Shown here in pieces: positions 1-12,350 of a DNA stretch of 64,000 nt. The stretch is from Balaenoptera acutorostrata (Eukaryota > Chordata > Mammalia > Artiodactyla > Balaenopteridae), in contig NC_080075.1 in the NCBI RefSeq assembly GCF_949987535.1, forward strand, positions 620,001-684,000. Reading direction: 5' to 3'. The notes beneath the pieces are model-generated. The model was given only the letters and a program-made list of their open reading frames with translations. It was not told where the DNA came from and did no database searches. Numbering within the stretch: the stretch's first letter is position 1; every line of letters starts with the position of its first letter. The translations under genes were made by a program, and so were the position numbers.

Positions 1-1866
1 TCGCCACTCTTAAAGACGTGTGCTCAGAAAACTATAAAACACTGATGAAAGAAATCAAAGATGACATAAACAGATGGAGAAATATACCATGTTCTTGGAT
101 TGGAAGAATCAACATTGTGAAAATGACTATAGTACCCAAAGCAATCTACAGATTCAGTGCAATCCTTGTCAAACTACCAATGGCATTCTTCACAGAATTA
201 GAACAAAAACTTTTACAATTCGTATGGAAACACAAAAGACCCTGAACAGCCAAAGCAATCTTGAGAAAGGAAAACGGAGTTGGAGGAATCAGGCCCCCCA
301 ACTTCAAACTATACCACAAAGGTACAGTAATCAAGACAGTATGGTACTGGCACAAAAACAGAAATATAGATCAATGATACAGGATAGAATGCCCAGAGAT
401 AAACCCACATACATATGGTCACCTAATTTACGACAAAGGAGGCAAGAACATACAATGGAGAAAAGACAGCCTCTTCAATAAGTGGTGTGGGGAAAACTAG
501 ACAGCTACATGTAAAAGAATGAAATTAGAACACTCCCTAATACCATACACAAAAATAAACTCCAAATGGATTACAGACCTAAATGTAAGACCAGACACTC
601 TAAAACTCTTAAAGGAAAACGTAGGAAAAACACTCTTTGACATAAACCACAGCAAGATCTTTTTTGACGCACCTACTAGAGTAATGGAAATAAAAACAAA
701 AACAAATGGGACTTAATTAAACTTAAAAGCTTTTGCACAGCAAAGGAAACCATAAACAAGACAAAAAAACAATCCTCAGAAAATATTTGCAAATGAAACA
801 ACAGACAAAGGATTACAGACAAAGGATTAATCTCCAAAATATACAAACAGCTCATGGAGCTCAATATCAAAAAAACAAACAATCCAATTAAAAAATGGGC
901 AGAAGACCTAGATACACATTTCACCAAGGAAGACATACAGATGGCCAAGAGGCACATGCAAAGATGCTCAACATCATTAATTATTAGAGAAATGCAAATC
1001 AAAACTACAATGAGGTATCACCTCACGCTGGTCAGAATGGCCATTTTCAAAAAATCCAGAAACAATAAATGCTGGAACGGGTGTGGTGAAAAGGGAACCC
1101 TCCTGCACTGTTGGTGGGAATGTAAATTGATACAACCACTATGGAAAACAGTATGGAGGTTCCTTAAAAAACTAAAACTAGAACTACCATACGACCCAGC
1201 AATCCCACTACTGGGCATATACCCTGAGAAAACCATAATTCAAAAAGAGTCATGTACCACAATGTTCATTGCAGCTCTATTTACAATAGCCAGGACATGG
1301 AACCAACCTAAATGTCCATGACAGATGAATGGATTAAGAAGATGTGGCACATATATACAATGGAATATTACTCTGCCATAAAAAGGGACGAAACTGAGTT
1401 ATTTGTAGTGAGGTGGATGGACCTAGAGTCTGCCATACAGAGTGAAGTAAGTCAGAAAGAGAAAAACAAATACCGTACGCGAACACATATATACGAAATC
1501 TAAAAGAAAAAAGGTTCTGATGAACCTAGGGGCAGGACAGGAATAAAGATGCAGACATAGAGAATGGACTTGAGGACACAGGGTGGGAGGGGGAAGCTGG
1601 GGCAAAGTGAGAGTAGCATCGACATATATACACTATCGAATGTAAAATAGTTGGCTAGTGGGAAGCAGCAGCATAGCACAGGGAGATCAACTCGGTGCTT
1701 TGCAATGACCTAGAGGGGTGAGATAAGGAGGATGGGAGGGAGGCTCAAGAGGGAGAGGATATAGGGACATATGTATACATATGGCTGATTCACTTTGGTG
1801 TACAACAGAAACTAACACAGTATTGTGAAGCAATTATACTCCAATAAAGATCTATTTAAAAAAAAA
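1..1866 (+). mobile_element. L1 LINE, 3' part (ORF2 remnant plus 3' UTR)
   Basis: The plus strand encodes the C-terminal third of an L1 ORF2 reverse transcriptase protein, broken by stops (for example the TGA at 243-245) and small shifts. Recognisable stretches are [11 protein letters not shown] near the start, the Cys-rich [16 protein letters not shown] around 1071-1112, and the end region MEYYSAIKRDE near 1360-1390. A 3' UTR of about 350 bp follows, with the polyadenylation signal AATAAA at 1843-1848 and an A-run at about 1858-1866. The element enters from beyond the left edge. It is an inactive copy, but one of the younger L1s in the window. Confidence 0.9.
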
Positions 1867-2858
1867 AGACCAGTAAAATTGATAAGCCTCTAGGTAAGCA
1901 AACTAAGAAAAAAAAGAGAGAAGACACAAATTTCTAATGTCAAAAATGAAAAACCCTATGGATAGGAAAAGGTAATAAAGAAATATTACAAATCATTTTA
2001 TGCTCACAAATTTGATAAGCTAGATGAAATAGACCAATTCGTTAAAAGACACAAAGTGCCAGATCTTGCACAAGAAGAAATAGGCAATCTAAACAGGCCA
2101 CTATCTATTAAAGAAATGGAATCAACAATTAACCTCCCAAAATAGCACCAGCCCAGATGGGTTTGCTGGTGAATTCCAGCAAACATTTAAGGAATAATGA
2201 TGTCAATTCTCTACAATCACTTCCAGAAGATGAAAGCAGAAGGAATATTTCCTAACTCATCCTATGAGGCCAGCATCATCCTAATACCAAAACAAGACCA
2301 AAAAATCACAAGAAAACTACAGATCAATACTTCTCATGATTATAAACGCAAAAATCCACAACAAAGTATTAGCAGATAGAATCCAACAATGTTTAAAAAG
2401 AATTATATACCACAACCAAGTGCGGTTTATCCCAGGTATGCAAGGTTGATTCACAGCTCAAAAATAAATTAATGCAATCCATCACATCAACAGCTAAAGA
2501 AGAAAAATCACATGATCATATCAATAGATACAGAAAAAAAATTTGACCAAAATCCATCATGATAAAAACTCTCAGCAAACTAGGAATAGAGGGAAATTTC
2601 CTCAACGTGAAAAGGAACATTTACAGAAAACCTTAAGCTAACATATTTAATGGTGAGAAACTAGCAGCTTTTCTGCTAAGATTAGGAACAAGGTGAGGAT
2701 GTCCCTTCTCACCACTACTCTTCAACATCATACTCGAAGTCCTAGCTAACACTAAATCAAGAAAAGGAAATAAAAGGTATACAGGTTGGGAAGGAAGTAA
2801 TACAATTGTCTTTGTTCACAGATGACATGATTGCCTACATAGAAAATGTCAAAGAATT

Positions 2859-2860
<2 letters not shown>

Positions 2861-2912
<52 letters not shown>
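2861..2912. repeat. (CA)n microsatellite
   Basis: About 25 uninterrupted AC dinucleotides inside an old L1. This length is usually polymorphic in mammals. The Thr-His open frame over it is an artefact. Confidence 0.97.
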
Positions 2913-2916
<4 letters not shown>

Positions 2917-4353
2917 TAAGACTCCTGGAACTAATACACGTTATGGCAAGTTTGCAGGATCCAACATTAATATAAAAATGTTAATTGCTTTCCTATACAC
3001 CAGCAATGAACAACTGCATTTTGAAATTAAAAACACAATATTATTTACAGTAGCACCTCCAAAAGTGAAATACTTAGACATAAATTTAACAAATTATGTA
3101 CAAGGTCTAAAAGAGGAAAGCTAGAAAATTCTGATAAATGAAATCAAAGAAGAACTACATAAATGGAGAGATAGTCCCTGTTCAGGGCTAGGAAGACTCA
3201 GTACTGTCAAGATGTCAATTCTTCCCTACTTGATACACAGATTCAACACAATCTTAACCAATATTCCAGTAAGTTATTTTCTGGATGTTTGCAAACTGAT
3301 TCTAAATTTTACATGGAGAGGCAAAAGACCCAGAATAGCCAACACAATATTGAAGGAGAAGAGCAAAGTTTTAGGACATACTACCAATATCAAGACTTAC
3401 TATAAAGCTACAGTAAGCAAGATGAATTGTATTGGCAAAAGAAAAAGATCAATGGAACAAAACAGAGCACCCCAAAATAGATCTGTACAAATATAGTTAA
3501 CCTATCTTTGCTAAAGTAGCAAAGGCAATAACACAATGGAGAAAAGATAGTCTTTTCAACAGAGGGTACAGGAACGACTGGACATCCACATACAAAAAAA
3601 AAAAAGAAAAGCAAGAATTTAGGCACACACCTTATACTCAAAAGGGCTCATAGACTTAAATGCTTAAATGTAAAATGCAAAACTATAAGCCTCTTAGAAG
3701 ATAATGTAGGAGACATTTTAGATGACATTGGGTTTGATGATGACTTTTGGATACAACACTAAAGGCTTTCAAACCATGAAAGAAAAAAATTGATAAACTG
3801 GACTTCAATAAAATGAAAAACTTCTGCTCTGCAAAAGACACTGTGAAGAGAATGAGAAGACAAGCCACCAACTGGGAGAAAATATTTGCAAAAGACAATT
3901 ATGATAAAAGTATACAAAGAACTCTTAAAATGCAACAATAAGAAAACAAACAACCTGATTAAAAAGTGGGCAAAAGATCTGAACACCTCACCAAAGAGAT
4001 ATACAGAAGGCAAATAAGCATATGAAAAGATGTCCAATATCATATGTCATCGTGGAACTGCAAGCTAAAACAACAAAGAGATACCACAGCACGCCTATTA
4101 GAATCATGAAAATCCAGAGCACTGACGACATCAAATGCTGGTGAGGATGTAGAGCAACAGGAACTCTCCTTCACTGTTGGCAGCAATGCAGAATAGTGCA
4201 GCCACTTTGGAAGACAGTTTTGACAGTTACAAAACTAAACATGCTCTTACCATATGATTCAGCAATCACACACCTTGGTATTCACCCATGTGAGCTGAAA
4301 ACTTATGTCTACACAAAAACCTGCACACAATGTTTACATCATCTTCATTTTTT

Positions 4354-4711
4354 TTTTTTTTAAAGGTAATTTTTTTTTTTTTTTATAAACCTTCCATTTT
4401 ATTTATTTATTTATTTATTTATTTTTGGCTGTGCTGGGTCTTCGGTTCGTGCGAGGGCCTTCTCTAGTTACGGCAAGTGGGGGCCACTCTTCATCGCAGT
4501 GCGGGGACCGCTCTTCATCGCGGTGCGCGGGCCTTTCACTATCGCGGCCCCTCCCGTTGCGGGGCACAGGCTCCAGACGCGCAGGCTCAGCAGCTGTGGC
4601 TCACGGGCCCAGCCGCTCCGTGGCATGTGGGATCTTCCCAGACCAGGGCTCGAACCCGTGTCCCCTGCATTAGCAGGCAGATTCTCAACCACTGCGCCAC
4701 CAGGGAAGCCC
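4354..4711 (-). mobile_element. CHR-type tRNA-derived SINE, full length, reverse orientation
   Basis: Read on the minus strand it starts GGGCTTCCCTGGTGGCGCAG and carries the tRNA-like B-box region GGTTCGAGCCC. It continues through the extended body (GCCGCGATAGTGAAAGGCC) to a TAAA-rich tail. It is flanked by a direct repeat beginning CATCTTCATTTTT at 4340 and at 4712, a target-site duplication within the old L1. Confidence 0.93.
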
Positions 4712-5232
4712 CATCTTCATTTTTAATAGCCAAAACTTGGAAACAACCAAGAATCCCTCAGTAGGTGAATGGATAAACTGTGATCCACCCAGACAATGAA
4801 ATATTATTCTGTGCTAAAAAGAAGTGAGTTATCAAGCCATGAAAAGACACGGAGGAACCTGAAATGCACGTTACTAAATGACAGAAGCCAATTTGAAAAG
4901 GGTCACGTAGTATGATTCCAACTCTGTGACATTCTGGAAAAGGCAAAACCATCGGGACAGTTAAAAGGATCAGTGGTTGCCAGAGGTTAGGGGGAGGAGG
5001 GATGAACAGACGGAGCACAGAGGATTTTTAGGGCAGTGAAATTATTCTGTATGATACTATATTGATGAAAACACGTCATTATATATTTGCCCAAACACAT
5101 AGAATGACCCTCTGTTAACTGTGGACTGTGGGTGCCCATGGAGGTTCACTGACTGTGGCAGATGTCCCACCTGGGGGGATGCCGTGCATGGGAACAGGTG
5201 AGGGTCTATGGGAAATCTCTGCACCCTCTGCT

Positions 5233-6950
5233 CCAGAATCCAGAGAGGCCCACTAGGCATTGTGTCTCATTTTTGGCTGTCTCAGTTTTGCAGCCACTTA
5301 TCCTTCACCTTACAAGGGGTATCTCGACATGCTCCACACACTGGACCCTAGAAATTTCACTGAGGGGGAAGAACCCTGAATTTTTGTTGGATTTATTTTC
5401 TACCCTCTGACATGCAATTGTCCTCCTGTAAGTCTGGAGTAGGTGCTCCTTCTCTCTCAGTAGGTCCAACCAGCATAATCACCAATGAAATGGACCAGTA
5501 TGATAGTTTATGGAAGGGAAAGTGATCAAGATCCCTCAGAACTAACCTATGACTGAGGGCTGGAGAGTTGACATACCCCTCAACAGAGGGGTAGGACAGC
5601 AGAGGTGTGTTGCTGACCCCACTAGGTAAAAGCAAACCACTGCTGGTGGGCCTCAGGGATGGGGTGGAGAAAAGAGCATTTGCCAGATCAAGAGCTGCAA
5701 AGCAGGGACCAGGAGATGTGTTAATTTGCTCAAGCAATGAAACCACACCTGGTTCAGCAGCTGCAATTGGGGTCACCACCTGGTTAAGCTTAAGATAGTC
5801 CACTGTCGCCCTCCAAGACCCAGCTGTCTTCAGCACAGGCCAAATTGGAGGGCTGAACGGGGAGGTGGTGGGAGTCACCATCCTGCATCTTTCGAGCCCT
5901 TGGTGGTGGCACTGACCCCTGCAATCCCTCCAGGAATGCCCTATTTCTTTGGTTCACTGTTTTCCCAGGTAGAGCCAGCTCCAGTGGCTTCCACTTGGTC
6001 TTTCCCGCCATAACAGCCCTCACGCCACTGGTCAGGGAACCAGTGGGGGATTCCACCAGCTGCTGAGCACGTGTATTCCAATGATGCATTCTGCACCTGG
6101 GCGGTGGGGGGGCACAGAAAGGGTCTGCGGACCCACTGGACCCACGTGAGAGGGGCCTGTGCTAACCCTCCACTGATCAGTTGGCCTCCATGATGCCCTG
6201 CTCTGACTGGGGGGCCACGGTGGCATTTGGGGTCCCCTGGAATTTGTGTCAGTTCAGAGCCCATGTCCAATTATTTCCTTTTCTCCAATGTGCGGCCACC
6301 CTGGTAAAAAGCTGCAGGTTCTTTTGGGAAAGGCAGGGAAAGATTAACAGTGTAAATCGTTGGCAATGTAGTGGGGTCCTTCCTCAAGGAGACCTGGCTT
6401 CCCCTTCACTGAAGGGGTTCTGGGTCTGGAAGTCTGAGAACTGACCGCGGGGCCGTGACTCTGTCTTTGTGACCCAGGCCAGACTTCTGCTCACTAGACC
6501 CAGAGCTCTGCTGCTGACACGGGTGGAGCCTGAATGCCATCGCCTGCTCAGCTGCTTCTCTCCTGGGGCACCAGGGTCCATCACCCAATGCCGTGGGTTT
6601 CTTCTGATGGATGGTTTGACGCTGCTGCCCACTGTGGGAACTGTGCCCGCCTTGTCCTTGGCAAGTAACCACTGCCCCAGATCCAATCACCCTGTTGCTT
6701 TCTGGTTTCCTAATTCATGCCCAGCTATCACTGTGGGGTCTGGCCTATGCAGGGCAGCAATCACAGAGCCCTCCTCACAAATCCCTTCTCTCCGTCCTGG
6801 GTGGGTGGGCAGGTCTTATGAGATAAACCCACGCGGACTCCAGCCTCCCTCTCTGCCTCTGCCATGAGCCACGGCAGCTCTGGCATTTCAGCCTAATTTG
6901 CTGCATGTCACCTTCTGGTCCATGTTTCAGCCGAACAACCAACCAAACAG
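5233..6950 (-). mobile_element. Endogenous retrovirus pol, first half (protease to reverse transcriptase), degraded
   Basis: The minus strand shows a retroviral protease-like stretch (about 6270-5960) followed by reverse-transcriptase palm sequence (about 5881-5400, including TVDYLKLNQVVTPIAAAEPG and SLLEQINTSPG). A shifted frame then carries RT connection-like sequence to about 5235 (LVGLSGFW). The catalytic Tyr-x-Asp-Asp position is degraded and out of frame, and several frame breaks and stops occur. No LTR was recognised. The family looks like an old class-I-type (gamma-like) mammalian ERV. This is a non-functional fossil. Between about 6300 and 6950 the match weakens, and I infer it is the upstream gag/protease part. 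Its neighbour at 6955 holds the missing second half in the opposite direction. Confidence 0.75.
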
Positions 6951-6954
6951 AGCC

Positions 6955-8430
6955 TTTCTAACCCCTTTAGGTGAGTCCAGGGCAGGCCATAGGGTTTGGG
7001 AGCAAAGCCCTGCCAGCCTCTTCAAATAACTACTCTCCTCTTGAGAAACAGCTCTTGGCTGCTACTGGGCCTTAGCAGAGACTGGACGCTTGACCACGGG
7101 TCACCACGGTACCATGTGACCAAGCTGCCCATCATGAACTGGCTGTTATCTGACCCACAAGGCCATAAACTTGGATGTGCACAGCAGCACTTTACCACCA
7201 CATGGAAGTGATAAATATGTGATCAGGCCCTGAGGGCACAAGGAAGCAGGCCCTGAGGGCACAAGGAAGTCACATGAAGAAGTGGCCCAAGGGCCCATGG
7301 TCCCCACCCCTGCTACACTGCCTTCTCTCCCAGCCTGAACCCAGCCTCCTGGGGAAGTTCATTCCCTACAATCAGTAACAGAGGAAGTGACGCCTCGGGC
7401 CGGTTTACAGCTGGTTCTGCACGGTATGCGGGCAGTCCTTGAGAGTGGACGGCTGCAGCTTGACAGCCCCTTCTGGGACGTCCCTGAAGGACAAGGTGAA
7501 GGGCAGTCCTCCCAGGGGACAGGATCTCAGGCCATGCATCTGCTTGTGCGCTTTGACTGGAAGAAGCAATGGCTGGACTGTGTGATTATAAACTGAGTCA
7601 CGGGCTGTGGCCAGTGGTTTGGCTGGACCGTCAGGGACTTGGAAGGAACATGGTGGAAAATTGGTGACAAGGAGGTGTGTGGGAAAGTGGTTTGTGGACA
7701 GACCTCTCCGAATGGGCAGAAAATACAGAGATACATTTGTGTCCCATGTGGGTGTTCACAAAGGCGACCTCGGCAGGGAAGGGTTTCCATGACCCGTCCT
7801 GTGGACACCAGTCAGCCTCTTTCCGCAGCCAGTCCTGTCAAAGTGGCCGTGGCGGCAGGGATGGAGATGACGTGTAGGCTCATTATCATGGGCGTCCACT
7901 CACCAAGGCCTCCCCGGCTGTGGCCACTGCCAAGTGTCCAGTCTGCCAGCAGCAGAGACCAGCACTGAGCCCCTGACACAGCCCATCCTCTGGGTGGTCA
8001 GCCAGCTCCCCGGTGGCAGGCTGGTTTCACTGGACCACTTCCACCACGGAAGGGGCAGTGTTTAGTTCCCACCGAAACAGCCACTCATTCTGGATATGGA
8101 GCTGCCTTCCCCGCGTGCAGTGCTTCTGCCGAAACTACCCCCTGTGGACTTATGCAATGCCTTAATCACCCGCACGGTATCCCACACAGCACTGCTTCTG
8201 ATCAAAGAACTCACTCCACAGAAAACGAAGCGTGTCAGTGGGCCCCTGCTCATGGAGTTCACCAGTCTCACCGTGCTCCTTATGGTCCAGAAGAAGCCAG
8301 CCTGACAGAGAGGTGGAGTGGCCTTTTGAAGACCTGGTTCCAGGACCTGTGAGTCTGGATCCAGGAGACCCCACGGGGCGTCTCAGTGTCACCACGCCCT
8401 GTGCTCAAGGTCAGTGGGAAACAAAGGCTG
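6955..8430 (+). mobile_element. Endogenous retrovirus pol, second half (RNase H to integrase), degraded
   Basis: The plus strand carries fragments in several frames matching the RT/RNase H end region (about 6985-7210, including LPIMNWLLSDPQGHK), RNase H (about 7390-7720) and integrase (about 7740-8350). The integrase part keeps a core stretch around HGIPHSTASDQ and ends near ERWSGLLKTW. Multiple stops and frameshifts make it non-functional. A short tandem duplication (GGCCCTGAGGGCACAAGGAA, near 7225-7269) lies inside. It appears to continue, in reading order, from where the minus-strand half at 5233 stops, which suggests the same element family or even the same insertion. Confidence 0.72.
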
Positions 8431-9434
8431 ACGGCCATTGTTTCCCCAGGCAGGCAGGACCGTTGACGACCCAGACCCTTCAGGAACGGAGCCCTGAGTC
8501 ACCACCAGGTCAGAAGCACGGCAGCCGAGCTGCTTGCTGAGGGCGAAGGGGAGACGGAGCAGGTGGGGGGAGAAGGTGGATACAGAGACCAGGGCTGTAG
8601 TCGGCGTGACGGTTTCCTCCTCGTTCTGTTAGGAATATGGCTGTGTGTGTAGGTGCACCCGTAAGATACCCTTGTTTCTTCACTCTCCCATCCCTCACGA
8701 TGGAACATCAGTGGTGCTGACTTTACAGCGCAGCGTTTCAGTTACAGGACACCAAGGAGGAGCGCGAGCGTCACGGAGGACTTGGCGTGCTCCCTGGGGA
8801 GCGTTGCGCGTTTCAGTGGCTCACAGCACAGCGGTCTCACGCACATCAGCAGAAGCGAGCTCCGCCGCTGACTGTATGTGCAGACAAGGCTGGGTCACAG
8901 AGTTGGGCCCGGGTGCCAAGCTGACGAGGGTGGATTGCGATGGTCCGTCTGTGCGGCAGCTTGGCCAGGCTGTGCGGCCAGCGGTCAACCGCTCGTCTGG
9001 ATGCTGTGGGGAAGGCACGTTGCAGACGTGATTCACTCCCACAACCAGGGGCTTTAGGGAAGGGGGCGCCTTAGAGCATGCGCCTCGATGGTCTGGGTGG
9101 CCGGTGTCAGCGGTCGAGGGCCTGGAGGGCAAGCGAGGTTTCCTAGGGAAGACCTTCTGCCTTGAGACGGTGTGTCAACTCCAGCCTACGTCCCAGCCTG
9201 TCGGCCCCAAGGTCTCAGCTTCCAGCCTCCCCAATCGTCGTTAGAGCCAGGCCCCCAGATGAGTATTTCCACCTACACCTCTCTCTCCTATTGGTTCTGC
9301 TTCTCTGCAGAACTCTGACTGAACAAACCAATAATTAATTTTTTAGTCGTTAGCAGAAGACGTTATTCCCATCTTACTATTAAACAAGCTGAAATCTTTG
9401 GGATTTGTTTAAGGTGATAAAAAGTGAGGACGTG
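8431..9434. other. Non-genic intron, no feature recognised
   Basis: GC-rich sequence after the retroviral fragment. Some of it may be decayed 3' retroviral sequence, but nothing is recognisable. No splice-framed coding block of SH3RF3 was seen. Confidence 0.5.
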
Positions 9435-9578
9435 AGGACCTCCCTGATGGCGCAGTGGTTGAGAATCCGCCTGCCAATGCAGGGGACACGGATTCGAGCC
9501 CTGGTCCAGGAAGATGCCACATGCCGTGGAGCAACTGAGCCCGTGCGCCACAACTACGCAGCCTGCACTCTAGAGCTG
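9435..9578 (+). mobile_element. CHR-type SINE, 3'-truncated or decayed
   Basis: The tRNA-like head (CCCTGATGGCGCAGTGGTTG) and the B-box region (GATTCGAGCCC) are present on the plus strand. The match ends near GCCTGCACTCTAGAG, without the extended body or tail. Confidence 0.85.
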
Positions 9579-10394
9579 ACTCAATCTGCATGACAGACTG
9601 GAAAAAAATCTCCCACGTCTTTATGAGGACACAGTGATCACGGAAGGCGGCACCAGTGGTGGAATTCCGCACAAGAGAATCCAACCTGAGGTGGGATCAC
9701 CCGTGGCCACTCGGACACACCGGATGTCCACCTTCCACACCACCAGCGAGCTCTCGTGGCTGCCCTGGGTGTCCAGGTGTGAAATCCACCCCCCATTCTG
9801 ATTAGTTACAGCAACTTCTGCCCTCTGGGGAGAGCTACAGAACGGCTATTACAGGTGATTCACAATTCTTTTCCATTTCTAGAGTTTATTGCTATTTTAA
9901 AAATGAATTTTGGTTTATTGTTTTGCAGCAGAAACCCAATTTCTGACTGGAATAGTTCTCTTGGGCGCCATCCATCCTTCATGCTAAATGTCAGGTGTGA
10001 AACTGACAACTTAAAAAAAACCCTTTCTACCCGTGTTTCTTGGTGGACACAGGAAATGGAGCCTCCAGTGAGGAGATGAACATGTACCATTTCACAAACA
10101 GAATGCCAACTAATCTGGCTTCATCTCGAGTAGCCTACGTGTCTCGATTTGGCAACATTAAGTGTCCTTCTTCTGAAACTGCAAAATCAAATCCCCTCTT
10201 AATTTTTCCTTAGAAGCCTTGGGGATACAAGTTTTACCTCTGTATCTACCCCACAATTCTTATGGGATCTGGCCTTCAATGAACTATCAAATTCCTAAGA
10301 ATGATCTCCAATAGTTTTGTCCAACTACCTGTGCTAAGCATGTATGAGATTAACTCACTTCCCCCCTCCAAACCCCAGGGTGGGAGATGCCATC

Positions 10395-10455
10395 GTGCCG
10401 TCTTACTGATGGGGAAACCGCGGCAGAGGAAGCTCGCCTGAGTCCTCACAGCAGG
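10395..10455 (-). repeat. MIR SINE fragment
   Basis: TTACTGATGGGGAAACCGCG followed by GAGTCCTCACAGCAGG resembles the reverse complement of the MIR core (tail of the CTCATCTGTAAAATGGG region). Old and short. Confidence 0.4.
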
Positions 10456-12284
10456 CTGCCTCACCCCAGCCTCACTGCCATACTCATTCATCCACTTGTG
10501 CCTTCTTTCTCCAAATTCAGGTTTCACTGGTTGTGCAGTAGTTTTGGCTCCTGCTTCCTCCCCCATCCTCCGCTGTACCCTGAACACCTGGACACCCAGA
10601 AGGAGAAGCTGCCCAACAGGGCAGAGGAGAGGGTGTGGGCCCTCACTGGCCAACAGGGCCTGGCTTTACGCCCAGTGGTTACTAGATGCCTGACCTTGGG
10701 CCCTCATGGGCACATCTGTGCCCTGAAAGGCTCACCAGCACCACGCCAAGCTGAGACCCAGAAGTAGCTGGATTGAGTCTCAGCCCAGGACAAAGTCCAG
10801 GGGCAGTAAAAGGAGAACTGGGGGTGGCCAGGCCTTCCTGGGAGAGAGCAAAGGAGAAGGTCCCGGGCTGCCTCTGAGTTCTCTGCTGACCCAGGAGGCC
10901 CCATCCTGTCCCACTCAGGGCCTGTGCCCTTGTCACAGGGAGGGACGCTCCAGTGGCATATCCCCTCCAAAAATAAGTCGCCTGTAAAACCTCTGATGTT
11001 GCTGTTTGGACAGCTGGGATTCGTGCTTTCAGGATGGGCTCATTTTCTGCCTGAAGATGACTCATCCACCACATGCCAGCTCTCCTCCTCCCACAGAGGG
11101 CAGTCCAGCCACAGGGAGTCGAGGGGAAGGCCTGAAGTCACCGGGGCTCCAGCGGCCCAGGGCATTCAGCAAAGGGCCCTCTGCCCCGCCAGGGCGCCAA
11201 CCCCAGCGCCGGAGCAGGCTGCCCAGCACGCGTGTCCCCGGGAGGACGCAGGCTTCCATCGGCCACAGCTGACCGGATGACGGCCAGACTTCTCAGCGAC
11301 TCATTCATGAAGCGGACGGGGTTCCCAAAGCCCTTGAGCACGTGCCACCTGGGCCGTGGGCTCAGCGGAGCTTCGCGCGTAATCTGATTCCACTGCGGCC
11401 ACACCTGAGGCGCAGCACTGATCGCGGGGCTCCCCGTGTTTGGGCCTGTCCTCCCCAAGGAGATCAGTGTGAGGACGGGGCCTGCAGTGGACTCCAGTCC
11501 TGCTGCGGTCAGACCCGGCCCACTCCCCCCGGGTTTAAGGTCTGCAGGACGCCTCCCCCACCCCCGCAGCCAGCGTGTGAGGCGGGAAGGCACTGCCTGC
11601 CTCAAAGCTGGAAACACGCTGGCAGCGACTGATATATTGGTTACAGAGCGACGGCAGCCCCCTCCCAGTCCACATGTTAGGAACAGCACAGGCAACGGCT
11701 TGCTTAGTGCCGTGAGGCTCAGTGGGGGAAACCAATTCACAAACCAGTGGTTCTTCGCTTTAGGGAAAGCTGCCTGGTTGTTCTAAGAGCTTCATCTGCA
11801 AGATTTCTTCAGATTGCACAGTCCTGAGTTTTCACTAAATGTATCATTGTAACCCTCCCATGGTATATACCACACTTTGAATCGGGGGGTGTGGTTAATA
11901 AAGGACCGTTCCCCTGCACTCCCATTTCCACGAGGTCCCGACGGCAGGCAGGCCCGCCTGCTGCTGTCCTGGCTGTCAGCCCCAACCCGTCCCCCAGAGA
12001 CGTAGCCACAAAGGCCACACCTCGTGAGTGGGCTCGGTTGAGCGGTTCACTACTGTGGGGCCCCCTACAGCTGCACTCGAGTCGTGCGGAACCAGAAGGC
12101 AGACAGCCCAGCTCACAGGCCCCTTTCCTGGGCTGACCTCAGGGCCTCCTGCCAGCAGTTACCCTGGACTTCTCACCCCTCAACTCCTGGACGAGACAAA
12201 AACACCGGAGGTCACGGCCTCATGGGGATGGGGGGGCCACCAAAGTCAGCGCCCTGGATCCCAGACGGCACTGAGACCAGAGTT

Positions 12285-12350
12285 AGGCTGGCTCCACTGC
12301 CAACGCTCTGTGACCCCAGGCAAGTGCCAGCACCTCTGAGCCTCAGGAGG
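12285..12350 (+). repeat. MIR SINE fragment
   Basis: CTCTGTGACCCCAGGCAAGT followed by CACCTCTGAGCCTCAGGA matches the MIR core order on the plus strand. Confidence 0.5.

Larger units (their letters stand above)
1867..5232 (+). mobile_element. Older L1 (L1MA/L1MB-like), interrupted by a CA repeat and a SINE
   Basis: A heavily mutated L1 in the plus direction. Reverse-transcriptase fragments lie at about 1960-2850. ORF2 C-terminal fragments follow, for example the stretch near 3209-3380 with FTWRGKRPRIANTI. The old L1M-type 3' end at about 4725-5232 includes GTGAATGGATAAACTGTG and the motif family around GACTGTGGGTG. It is interrupted by the CA microsatellite at 2861 and the SINE at 4354. The 3' end stops without a poly-A tail where retroviral sequence starts near 5232, which suggests truncation by rearrangement. 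Confidence 0.85.

Noticed and set aside
1..1503. Plus-strand open frames with reverse-transcriptase-like sequence as host genes
   Set aside because: They are stop-broken L1 ORF2 remnants.
2846..3124. Open frame with a Thr-His repeat
   Set aside because: Translation of the CA microsatellite and old L1 sequence.
4354..4711. tRNA gene (A- and B-box-like sequence in this and the other SINE copies)
   Set aside because: The tRNA-like head is followed by the SINE body and TAAA tail and is flanked by target-site duplications; these are SINEs, not tRNA genes.
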